Shown here: one piece after another, positions 23,501-33,900 of the stretch
Layout of the letters: every line of letters begins with the position of its first letter
Position numbering within the stretch: the first letter of the stretch is position 1
From: Theristus sp. LFF4_11
Lineage: Eukaryota; Nematoda; Chromadorea; Monhysterida; Xyalidae
Assembly (NCBI GenBank): GCA_030248135.1
Contig: JASANC010000276.1
Location: 1-41,341, forward strand
Direction: 5' to 3'
Length of the DNA stretch: 41,341 bases
Program-made: the position numbers and the translations under genes
The notes under the pieces: generated by a model
Database searches by the model: none
What the model saw: the letters and a program-made list of their open reading frames with translations, nothing else
Told to the model about the DNA's origin: nothing

Positions 23501-24769
23501 CAACGGCAACATCATGCTCGACACTGACGGACACATCATACACATTGGTAAGGCTGGCCTTGTCAGCACACAACATCAATACACATCGGCAGTAGTGGGC
23601 CCGCTTTTTACTTGCGTATGAGCTGCATGGTGCAGGTAGACATTTTGCCCACCGGTAGAAATTATGAGCTACTGGCACGCATACTTTCGGAGTTTTCGGG
23701 TTCAAAAAACGTTTGAATCTTCAAAATAATTCTCACGCCACTAACTAGATCAATTGTTTAAACTTTGAAAGTCAGTCAGACAATTTTCTGTTCTTTGAAC
23801 GGGAAGACCAAAGTTTATTTCAAGAGTTGTCCTGATTTGGCTTCATGCGGACGTAGCTTTTTGAGAAAGCCTTCTTCTAACTGTGATAAATAATGAAGTA
23901 ACCGTCTTCAAATGACTTCCAAGGAATGCTAAATTATGAGTTGTTTTTCGTTCTTATGTGTTTTTGCACACAAAGTGCCAGAAGACCCAAAAGTGCAAAA
24001 AATAAAACTGAGTTTTCACTTTTCACAGCTAATTTTTCAAAAATTTTCTTGGTGGCGCCAAAAAAACTACAATCCCCTATTATTTTTGTTGAAATTGATG
24101 TTCAAAGATAGTATGTGTAGCCAAAATCCACTGAAAGCATCTTATGCAGGTAAAAATGTCTCCATGCAGGTAGGGATTTGAGCTACGTGCACCGGTGCAG
24201 GTTATGCTTTTTACTTAAACGTGCATTCGTGATTCGTGGGTGCTGCACAGTGGCACTCATACGCATTGTGTTGCAGACTTTGGCTTCATGTTCGAGAGCA
24301 GCCCTGGCGGCAATCTCGGCTTTGAGCCTGACTTCAAGTTGACGGCCGAGATGGTGACGATCATGAGCGGACTCGATGGGGCACCATTCAGATGGTTCAA
24401 GGAGTTGAGCGTGCACTGTTTCCTTGCGTTGCGGTTAGTTCTTCGTTGAATGCTCAGACCGACATACAACGCGTGGCCGGCCTCCCTCAACTGAAGCCGT
24501 GCACAATGCATCCAGCTTGTTCTCAGTGAGTTGTGTCGCGCAGGCCCTACCGCGAGTCGTTCATCTCGTTGGTGTCGCTGATGTTGGACACAGGACTGCC
24601 GTGTTTCCGTGGCAAAACCATCCAACAGTTTCGTGCTCGCTTCGCGCCTCAGTGTTCGCAAAAGGAGGCTGCTCAGCACATGGTGAACGTCATTGATAAC
24701 TGCTGCTTGAATTCACGCACCAAATTGTACGATCAAATACAATGGGTGCAGAATGAGATCCCTTATTGA
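10017..24769 (+). CDS. PI4KA: Phosphatidylinositol 4-kinase III alpha (43 exons, N-terminus incomplete)
   Basis: Lipid kinase that converts phosphatidylinositol to PI4P, classically at the plasma membrane in a complex with TTC7/EFR3-type partners (family knowledge). The 43 exons I placed sum to about 6.66 kb, or about 2,220 codons; human PI4KA is about 2,100. They run through the helical solenoid, the lipid-kinase-unique/accessory region and the catalytic domain. Diagnostic motifs include DRHNGNIML (catalytic loop), [15 protein letters not shown] (activation segment) and the QNEIPY C-terminus. Every junction is in phase except one between 12474 and 12730, where a small exon such as 12601-12662 is needed. 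One intron (11159-11246) appears to start with GC. Introns host an hAT-like element and other repeats. Stop at 24767-24769. Identity is very secure; only the first exon and a few boundaries are uncertain. Confidence 0.95.
13924..14080 (+). repeat. 77-bp tandem duplication spanning an intron-exon boundary
   Basis: Two adjacent copies of a 77-bp unit run from the intron after the exon ending 13918 into the start of the exon at 14070. Each copy carries the acceptor sequence accaacacag-like ccaacacag followed by CCAATGTGAC. The second acceptor (exon start 14070) gives the conserved PI4KA frame. Using the first (exon start 13993) leads to a stop within the duplicated unit. Confidence 0.85.
15523..20887 (+). 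CDS. PI4KA: PI4KA exons 18-32: central solenoid
   Basis: Exons: 15523-15685, 15758-15917, 16040-16167, 16342-16539, 16657-16821, 16920-17082, 17165-17301, 18560-18763, 18841-19009, 19091-19218, 19536-19694, 19773-19890, 19969-20179, 20320-20447 and 20660-20887. Landmarks: [96 protein letters not shown] and YSAAFDYFT. All joins are in phase. The intron 19010-19090 is multiple-of-three and open, so it could be retained. The exon at 20660-20887 is Thr/Ser/Gln-rich and more divergent than its neighbours. Confidence 0.92.
17474..18277 (+). mobile_element. hAT-like element of a second family (TAGGGTTGGCA / AAACCGGTTT) in a PI4KA intron
   Basis: Inverted ends TAGGGTTGG and CCAACCCTA are flanked by perfect 8-bp duplications GTTTTCAC (17466-17473 and 18278-18285). 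Sub-terminal AAACCGGTTT blocks lie at both ends. The interior contains a stretch near 17880-18040 ending aataaaagcgaaattgattt and a TTGAT-type repeat, which resembles the 3' tail of a non-LTR retrotransposon. A related, 5'-truncated copy is at 34080-35048. A further diverged end (aaaccggtttcg then ccaaccatag) lies at about 18465-18495. It is contained in the 17302-18559 intron. Confidence 0.8.
20980..24769 (+). CDS. PI4KA: PI4KA exons 33-43: accessory and catalytic domains
   Basis: Exons: 20980-21083, 21148-21344, 21410-21545, 21796-21978, 22069-22227, 22316-22551, 22648-22912, 23114-23285, 23368-23547, 24277-24433 and 24544-24769. Landmarks: [137 protein letters not shown] and IIHIDFGF. The Asp codon of the DFG motif is split by the 729-nt intron 23548-24276. 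That intron shows no recognisable element. All residues expected for catalysis appear intact. Confidence 0.95.
21656..21751. mobile_element. Small TIR element (AGCTGATTGGTTG family), copy 2
   Basis: Lies in the PI4KA intron 21546-21795. It begins cagctgattggttggtggtc and ends with approximate inverse gccaatcactcagcagattg. It resembles the element at 9080-9181 at the ends but differs inside. Confidence 0.45.
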
Positions 24770-25669
24770 TAGTGCTCTGTTGACCACTCTGAAATCATCC
24801 ACTTATATGTGCTCAAAATGAGTACCCAGCAGTCTGTTAGGTTAAGGTTCCACTGTATTTGCTGTGAGGGCGTTCAATTTCTTGGAGTTTGTCTATTGTA
24901 CTGTTGTCTGCTGTTAGTAGTCCACAGGAGTCGAAAAAATTTCTATAGTTTCTTAGTTCAGTGTCTCAGTTATAAGTGCGTTTTTCTTGAACAATGTTTA
25001 TTTGAGCTAATGTGTAGATAGATTGTATCGATGGTATATATCTTAGCAGCACTGTTTCAATTTTTTGCGAATTTTATTGCGTCGACTTTTTCCAGAGCAT
25101 TCTGTAACACGCAGTCAATATGTATTTATCATAGGTCGCATTAAACATTGGCCTGGCCAGCTAACTGGCCCTGGTGTTGAGAATGCAGGTGTTAGTTACA
25201 TGATGTCCGTCGAAAAATTTGTGTATTTGTCGTATTTGTGTACACTGTCGTTTTTCAGTCTGTCTATTTCCATTCCTTGTTTTGTGTTGTTGTCCGTTTG
25301 TCTGCTGTGATATCTTGTGTTGGTGTTTTTGGACAAATCTTACTATCAAACAATCTCTAATTTTTGAATAGGTTTATCATTACTGCTTTATAATTGGCTT
25401 GTTCATGGTCATTCATGATTTTAATACATACAAGTACAACAATAGTGTGTGACTGATACTTTTAAATGAAAAAATGTACAGTCTGTCTGTGAACGATCAT
25501 TATTCTTTCCGCGTTTAACGTGCAGGACAGACATCGCTGTTCTATATCATAATAATAGATATGTTCATCAAGCAAGCGGATGCATTGCGTCAGTGACTGC
25601 GTGCGATATTCAGGCTTGCAATGATTTGCACATAGCGACCAGCCATGCCCGAACGCCGCCAGACTCGCG
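24770..25669 (+). other. PI4KA 3' flank and intergenic spacer, no gene seen
   Basis: This AT-rich stretch follows the PI4KA stop. An attaaa at about 25140 could serve as a polyadenylation signal, but I cannot confirm it. Frames here are short and hydrophobic or low complexity, with no recognisable homology. Confidence 0.4.
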
Positions 25670-27540
25670 TTGCTTTCCAGTGCCAGCATGCTGCCTCGCC
25701 GACTGCCTGACCGTCGGCTGCCGTGTCTCAGTTGCAACGCATCATCCAGTTTCTTTTGCCCGTCCAGCATCAGTTCACCACCAATGCACTCATTCCCTAC
25801 CAATCAGCAATACTATCACCGAAACATGCACGTGAGTATTTTGAATTTAGTTCTACACTTTTTTCTTCTGCGTTCCTCGGTGTTCCTGAAATTCTAGTTC
25901 ATCGAACTGAACGGGTTACGTTGTGTTGTGTTATATACAGGGTGGTCCGTACTCCGAAAGATGAGTATTGACCAATTATTTCATAAGGTTTGACGTGATT
26001 TTCACCAAGTCGGTGAAAAAACTCACAAGGCAGCAAGGCAACTAATAGGGTAATTGAACCAATAATTCGGCTGGTTGTTTGAGAGCATTCAACCTAGGTA
26101 CATTTGTGTTAAATTTCGTCAAAAAATATCAAACTGCTGAGTCATACTGAAACAAAAAAGCAACACACTCTTTTTCGCATTTTGAGCTTTTAAAAATTTG
26201 AAGGCCAAACTAACTTTGTGATTGAATAATACGTGAAATAAACGCAATGTAAACACTTTTTCTTCCTTTAGCAGCAAACACAAAACATTTTTAGATAAAT
26301 TTAGCCGTTCAATATTTTTAGCTAAAATATTAGCCGTTCAATATTTTTAGCTAAAATCTACTGGAAAGCTAAGTTTATCTTTTCTACATGACTGCTTGAA
26401 ATTTCAACTCAAACGGTTGGTGAGCATCGCTTCAAAGTTGGCATCGCCACTTATGGACGAGCACGGTGCCTGCAAGTTTCGAGTGTCCCTGTGCACTCTA
26501 TTTCCAGTGCTGGTGTTGCCTGTCATTGTCCACGACCGTGGCCTCTTTGCAGAGCAAACGCGGTGCGCCGCAAGCGAACGGCCTCGACGGGCGCCCAGCG
26601 CGCAAGCGTCAAAGGCTTGCCGAGGAGCACGTCTCTGCCGGACTACGCAACTTCCACATCTCCAGTCATCCCAGTGAGCAACAGCAGCACAATGGAAACG
26701 CCTGGTTCTTCATGCAAAAACCATTGGAAACGTTGCAGGAGATCGAAAGCAGGTTGGCCCGCCACGAGCACACTTTTTTCGTAAAACCGGAATGGCATGA
26801 AAACGTTGGTGATTTGGAGTGACGATGCGTGTGCAGGCTTTCATCAGACTCTGATGACGACGGCGAGACGGACGCGAACTTGCTGCGGCACGCGGACGCC
26901 ACCGGCATGCTCAAGTACTCGCCTGAGCTGAAGGCGATGCTCGCCAGCAAGTATCCGCCAGACCCGTTGATCCGACAGTACGTCACGAGTTTTGACATTG
27001 TGTCTGTTGTTGAATGGGTGAACGGTGACTACAAGATTTGTCAGGTGCATTCGTTTCACTGTTCATGATCATGGCAAATGAAGTATCGTTAGCAGGCCTT
27101 CAACGAATCTGGCCGTGATTCCATGGCAACCGGCGAGTGACGCAAGCGCGTTCCTGTCGCACGTGGTCAACAGCCAGCAGCAGCAGCACCGTTGGTCGAG
27201 ATCAACCAGCACCAGCACCGCATCGAACAACAACGGCGAAATCGAATACGTGCCCTTTGACGAGTTGAACGAGTGTGCGACTGAAGCGCAACTGGACGAC
27301 TATGCATTTGATGAGTTGCAGCAGCTGCCGCCGCACACGTCCAACGGCACCGACGCACAGCCGATCGTCACGTTTCCAGCGGACGACAGCGACTCCTCCA
27401 CGGACGCAGTGGTGCCCGGTCGCAAACGGCCGCACGCACGCTCACAGAGCTCGCTCAGTGCCGAGCCTGGTCTGCGCATTGAAGAGCTCAGCGAACACAG
27501 CCACGATGCAGATGTCGACATGCACGACATCGCCGACTGA
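25670..27540 (+). CDS. Unrecognised low-complexity, probably nuclear protein (about 4 exons)
   Basis: I do not recognise this protein. Exons 25670-25831, 26553-26752 and 26837-27044 join in phase. They encode a Pro/Ser/His-rich start, a basic RPARKRQR stretch that could be a nuclear localisation signal, WFFMQKPLETLQEIES, an acidic SSDSDDDGE patch, and LKYSPELKAMLASKYPP. The next acceptor (exon start 27096) in the expected phase stops at 27140 after about 15 codons. Shifted by one base, the frame stays open to a stop at 27538-27540 and looks genuinely coding: EIEYVPFDELNE, Gln/Ser-rich runs, a second basic GRKRPHAR motif, and an acidic C-terminus. A misplaced junction or one-base indel is likely. 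GC content of the exons matches PI4KA exons, supporting a real gene. Confidence 0.6.
25939..26000 (+). mobile_element. Possible Tc1/mariner-like terminus
   Basis: In the first intron of the unrecognised gene, TA is followed by CAGGGTGGTCC, a typical mariner-type terminal sequence. No inverted partner is visible in the window, so only one end can be proposed. Confidence 0.25.
26294..26356 (+). repeat. Two-copy tandem repeat
   Basis: The ~29-bp unit containing ttagccgttcaatattttta, followed by gctaaaata, is repeated twice in tandem within an intron. Confidence 0.7.
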
Positions 27541-27982
27541 GTGCAATGCTTGCTATGCATCGGACAGCCATATGAGCTCTGCACTGGCATTCTTTCTTCA
27601 TCGGTGCTTTTTTGCTTTTGTGCGTCCCAGTGATTCGATCACACGTTGCCTTTAATCTGAACTGCTTGCTATTGCGCTCGTATGCACCATTCGGCTTTGT
27701 TAACTTGTTCAGATAAATTGAATTTTCCTCCATGATCTCGTTGTTGCAGTTTTACTTTGCAGAAAAACACAAAAACAAAACGAAAACAATACCTGCTCTT
27801 GATGGGAAGTAATAATAATAAGTGATTGGTGGATGAAGGCGCAATACCACTTTTGATCCTCAACGAGCACAAGAACTAGAAACTACAACGTGACAACTGG
27901 ATTCAAGCAAAGCACATTCAAAAAAGACATGCCGAATAAATAAGCCATGAAAAAAAGGTGAGAGATGAAAAGGGTGGTGTGG
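27541..27982. other. Convergent intergenic spacer
   Basis: This lies between the stop codons of the unrecognised plus-strand gene and the minus-strand CENPJ-like gene. An aataaa at about 27935 on the plus strand is a candidate polyadenylation signal for the plus-strand gene. No other feature is seen. Confidence 0.4.
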
Positions 27983-30900
27983 TCAGGTTGGGTCGGCAGT
28001 CGGCTGCAAGCACTCGGTCACGGCTGCACTGAAGTCGTCGTGCACGTACACGCCGTTTGCATCGCGGATTCGCACACGCCCGTTCGCGTACTCGGTCATG
28101 GTGGCACCGTTTGCAAACTGGTACTTCACGTCGCCAGTGGACACAAACTCACGTTTCTGAATGAATGCAAATGCGCATACACAATGCAACGCAGTGGACG
28201 CAATGCTCAGCACTTACAACGTAGTCGTTCGTCTGTGTCTCGATGTCGCCATTCGGGAACGTCAGCACCACTGTGCCATCCGGCTGTTTCACCTCGGTCG
28301 TAAAGCCACCGGTCTCCACAGGATATTTCGTTGTTCTCACTCCCGTTGCGTCAATGCTCGTCACAATCCCGTTGTTATCGATCTGTAACGGCAGCTTAAT
28401 AATAAGCACAAAAACTGCAGTCTACAGTACATTGCATGTTCGTCTAAATCTGTCACTTTTTTGAAGAAAAAAACAGCTCGCGGAACAGCGGGGTCGGAGT
28501 TGTAAAACATTTGCAATTGCAGCAAAACATTGCAAAATTGCAAAACAAACAACAAATGGGGTGTTTTTTTAACCAAACCCTATACATTCGTTCTTCTCAT
28601 TGTAATTGTAATTCAAAGCTTCGCATACTCTGCGTTCTGGGGAAAAAGTGACAGGTTTAAACAAACATTCTGTAGATGCATTCATGCACCAGTTTTATGT
28701 ATTGAAGCGAGTTTTTTTCACAACGCAAACTCGAAAGCCTCATGCCTCTTTACGCCCGTCGGGATAATGTTTCTCGAGGTGACCATCGTCAAAACGAATC
28801 GTCTGTAGGCCGTCTGGCTCGATTGTGTGTGTGATCTGTTTCGACGCGTAATAGTAGATCTGAAAGTGCACAGAGACTACGGCATCATAATCACAAAAAC
28901 GGTGAACGCCCGAGCAAAGTGAGCCTGTGCGTTGTGTGCACCTGTGTTCCGACTGCAGTGAGCACCCTGGAATCGCCGTTCGCGTAATCGTACCGATGGA
29001 GTCCATCTGCTCCGACAAACTCGGTTGTGCCGTTTGAGTAAATCACTTCGCGAGACCCGTCCGCCATTGGCCGCTGACATTTCTGAATGTTTTGCGCAAC
29101 AAAATTCAACAAAATCTGTTCTCAAACAATGTGCCAAATGTGTGGTTGCAAGGCGGGTTGTCGCACAGACACAGCCACTAACAATGGTGACAGCTGTGAG
29201 CGCATGATTGTCCGTGTGCACCGGTCGCAGCGGCTGTCTCGTCTGTCCCGGTGCTTGGTTTGGTGTCAAGAACGATGTCTGCGTCGCGTGATCGTCCGTT
29301 CGAACAAACGGCACCGTGCTTGCATTCGACAGCAACAAATCAGACGACAAAGCGCTCAGCCCGCTCGCCGACTCGGACGTCTCTGACTGCACATCGAAAC
29401 GCACCGACTTTTTGGGTGGCGCCCACTGAGGCCCTGTAGCAAAAATGGACGAAACGGTTTGGGTGTCACTGCAGTAGAAATTATATCGTTTTAGAAGAAT
29501 CCAAGAGTTCTTCAGCCATAAACTCTGCTGTCGAAACGTACAACTTCACTCACCAATAGCTTTGTCGATCAGTTTCGTCGCAGAGGCAGCAACAGCGAAA
29601 CGTGTCGGTGGTGTCACAGGGGTCCCGGTTGCCTTTGTGCTTGCAGTGTTCGAGCTGGCCGCACTGAATGCCTGCTTCGCCAGCTTCATTCTCAATTGCG
29701 AGTTTGCCTGTATCAGGAATCACACAGCTTTCAGCAGACAGACCACAATCATAAAACGACAAGTTTAAGAAAACACAAGAAACCTTGCGCGACCTGTTCA
29801 GCAGCAGCCACACTTTTTTGAGCGCGTTCGAGTTCACCCTTTTTCTCAGTGAGCTGTTTGCTTGCATCGGCAACTTGTTGCTCTAGCTGGCGCATCTTTG
29901 ACCTTTGTGAACTGATTTGCGCGTCCCGTTCACATATTTTGTCTTGTAAGTCGTTTATCTGCCGAAGTATCATTAGTCTTTCTGTGTTGTTCCATTCATT
30001 CTCATTAAATTTTAATTTGATTAATGGTATTTATTCTCGTTGTGGTTTTTTTGAGTTATCACAGAATCTACGCATACATGTATTATTTACAGGTGAGCCA
30101 AAAAAGGTTCCAATTCTAAAATGCTCTCACTTGCTTGTGTTAAGGTGTTTCGCGCTGAAAATTACACTATTAGAAAACATTTGGAGGTTTTTCTGACCAA
30201 ATTTTTGTCACGGTATGTTGCCCCTGTCACTCAGTACAGCAAAATATCTAGAAAATACGAAAAATCGACGGAACCGGCGCGCGGATAAATAAACAAATTA
30301 AAATTAAATTAAATTAAAATTAAATGTTGCAAAATTGCAGAGGGTTGATTTAGCTGTAACAAAAATCAAATGATGAACGTTGGTGACAACCTGAGTGTTC
30401 ACAACACAAAAAAAGATGAAAAAAGCAATACGCACATACAGTAGCTTGAAAATTCCGACTGCCGAATTGCATTTGAACAGTCTTTGATTACCCTGACCTG
30501 ATGTTTCACTTCGAGTCTGAGCGTGCGTGAGCGGTTCTGCTCAGAACAGATGCGAATTTATCTTTCCAGAGGCAAATTGTTTTTTCCTTTTTTTAATTCA
30601 CACAATTTGCCACTCTGATGTTGTTACTATAGCAGACTAGTTGTTTTCTGCAGTGAAAGATGCAATTCCATTTTCAGTCTTTGCTGCCATCATGGTTAAG
30701 TGGACGGCATAGCAGCGAGTCTGGGCTGCCAATTGGTGGGAACATGCGACTAACTTTTCCACAGTGGTTCGGCAATTTCGTACAAAATTAAATTTGACTC
30801 CGCATGGCGATACATCAGTTCGGAAGTCCGTTTATGAGCAATGATAAACTGTGAGATTATGGATGAACAATGTTTTTCGTCAAAAATTGCTATTTTTTTT

Positions 30901-33900
30901 AAATTTACACTGTAAAAACGTGTAAACAAAAAAATTTTTGATCACAAAAACCTCCCAAAGTGTTTTAACACTGTTTTCCAAATGTTAAAACATGAGGTCC
31001 CTTTGTTACAGCTAAATCAACCCTCTGCTTTGCACAACATTTGTCGAATTTTCAGGTTTTTCAGATATTCTGCTGTAGTGAGTGATAGGGGCAACATAGC
31101 GTAACAAAAATTGGGTCAGAAAAACCTCCAAATGTTTTTTAATAGTGTTTAAATTTTCAGCTCGAAACATCTCAGCACAAGCCAGTGAGAGCATTTTAGA
31201 ATTGGAACCTTTTTTTGGCTCACCCTGTACATTCATTTTGCTTGTTTTATACAGTATTTTTGTCTTCTTATTTATTTGTTTTTTACGGCTGCGTGCCCAG
31301 CTTGCTGGTTTGGAACTTGTTTCTTTGTGCACTTGCCTGACACGCGTGGAATAAAACAGAACAGAAGAAACGAGCGAAATAAAAAGGCATAAAGTCGTGT
31401 TGTGTTACACGGACTAAGAACAAATCTGAATGTTACCTGTTCTTTCAGGATTTTAGCTTGTTCGCTCTCCTTTTTGTCAATCAATGCTCTCTGTTTATTC
31501 AGCGCATCCCGACCTCGCCTGAAATTCAAACTGATCTACAATTTTACACAATCAAAATCTATTTATTGGAAAGAGATGTAGGCCAGAGACGTCGGTTCGG
31601 ATCTCGGAGTTTTGCATCCAAATGGGTGCAATTTTGCATCTTTTTGGCCATTTACATCCGATTTTTGGCAGAAAGATGCAAATTGCATCTCAGAATTTTC
31701 AGTCAAAATATAGCAGAAATCAAAAACGTTTGCCCCAATGTTTAAACGATCATCCAGGAGATGCAAGCTGCCATGCTGCCTTTTTGTTTTGAACGACAGG
31801 ACGTTCTAAAAACCTGGATTTTTGACGTGTAATAACTGAAGATTTTGGTGAACCCTTAATCCAATTTTCTGGAAATTTCAAACCTGACTTTCAAGTTGTA
31901 TCGTATAAATCGTATGAACATGGCAAGGCAAAGCACTAACTAACCCATAAAGGATCATCAGGTAAATGTTTATTGAATTATTCTAACCCACGATACCAGG
32001 TTCCGAGTTGTCTGTAAAGTTACCAAACTTTGTTTTAATGACAAACTTTCATAATTTTTCAATAAATAGGCGCTTAAGATTACAAAACTTTCGGTGTGAA
32101 AACTTAAAAACAATACAAAAACAAAACGGTATTCTGAATAAATTTGGCCTTTTTCCAGCCTTTTAAAAACTTGCATAATTTTTCCGCTGTCAGATGCAAG
32201 TTGCAACTTCGGTTTTTTTTTTTCAAAACCTAGATTCGAACCCCACTCGAGGTTTCGAACCTTCTTCGACGACGTTTGCGTCTGCCTCTCTTAAAATAAA
32301 ATTATCTCTGCATTTCTGCAATAACTAAACCAATCGCGTGCCGTAAGCGCCTCCTAAGCGTAATCAGCGTCAACACTGTGTCGGTTTCGGATGCGATCAA
32401 CGTACCTGATTGCAGCGAGCTCTTGATCGCGGTGTGCTTCGAACTGCTCACGCTCGTCGCGCAGTGTCGCCCGCTCCTCTGCCAGCTTGTTATCTAGTTT
32501 CTGTGTTTCTTTGTGCATTTCCGCCAGCATCTGCAACAAACAAACATCGGCAAAGCACAACGATTTGTTGCTTTCAGAACACAATGTTGATAATGTTCAC
32601 AGTACTCAAGGAGCAAGCGCCGACAGAAATTGCTAGAATCAAAGGAGAGAGCTGCACATCAATGTGTATAGCGCACAGCCCATCCACTCGAATGTATCGC
32701 ACCGACATGGTCATGAAGTAAAGTGCCAAAAAACTATGTGAATTTCGTTGATCCCCGCTGAAGCAAAGGCGTCATTTCGGTCTGCTGACACGTTTGAATA
32801 AAGGCAGAGTACTTGTTGTTCGCGTTGTTTGAAGGCGGCATGGTGCTGTTGGAGCTGCTGTGTGACTGCGTGCAGATGCATGATCAGCTGCGTCTCGAGC
32901 GGTGTGTGTGTGCGTGCGCCACTTGTTCGCAACGCCCCTTGTTGTGGCCCGGTCGTCGGCGGCATTCTCGCATCAATCGGTGACAACAGTGACGCTTGCC
33001 CCAGCACAGATACAGCACTCTGCAGTGCCAAACAAACAACCGTCAACAGGTGATTGACCGTTAAAACCTTCTCAAACTTTACAACAATCTTTGTCAGTTC
33101 GCTTTCGGCGTTTCCGTGGTGTTCAAAATCTAACATGTCCAAATTCAAAAACTTCTACTCACTTGCGGTGCAGTAAGTTGCGGTTGAATGTTTGTAGCTG
33201 AAACTTGCTGGGACTGAATTGTCGCTGGTGGATGAGCGTCAGAGGGCCGTGTTGCGGACGGCGGTGCGTTCGCGTGCGTGTCTGTTGCACGCTGCTGTGC
33301 GCTGGCTGGCAACGAGCTGCTGCTGTTTTGTGACGAGCTCAAGCAGCCATCTGATGACAAATCCACGGTGCTCACTGTTGCAGTGCGCAATGTTGCTTCC
33401 ATGGTGCCTGCAATGTTCAAGTCACTGTGTCACACGAGTTTCACAGTGAGCGAGCCATGAGCACTTCACAAACGGACACGTGTGCTTTGCTAAAACAACA
33501 CCAACAACGAACGTACGAAACTCGGTCGACGAAGCTCCATTGAAGCGCAACGCGTCATTTTGCTGCTGCTGCTCATTGGTCGGCGCGGGCTTTGTTGAAC
33601 ACATCTGAACAGCACAGCAGTGACAAGAAAAATGAAACAACTATAGCAGTTGAGTTAGAGCTCCAAACTCGCTTCGCAGACGGCGATTCAGAACACAGAC
33701 TGATCTTCAAGCAAAAACATCCACAGTCCACAGACGTAGCACTATCAGACTGTTCAGTATCCAAGCACCAAGGCCAGTCCAAAATGAGTGCAACATGGAA
33801 TGACAAAGACACAATTGATGAAACAAACGAAGGTACACAACTACAGGGTGTTGCAAAAATTACAATGGGCAAAACGGCTCGTTCTCGAGTTTGCTTCAAC

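Noticed and set aside
25462..25803. A 113-codon minus-strand frame over the start of the unrecognised gene
   Set aside because: It overlaps the plus-strand exon that splices in phase with downstream exons, lacks matching minus-strand splice partners, and shows no known family.
27220..27540. Similarity of EIEYVPFDE to the EYIPFDE motif of PP4 regulatory subunit 2
   Set aside because: The rest of the protein does not follow the PPP4R2 order of motifs, and a seven-residue match is not enough to name it.
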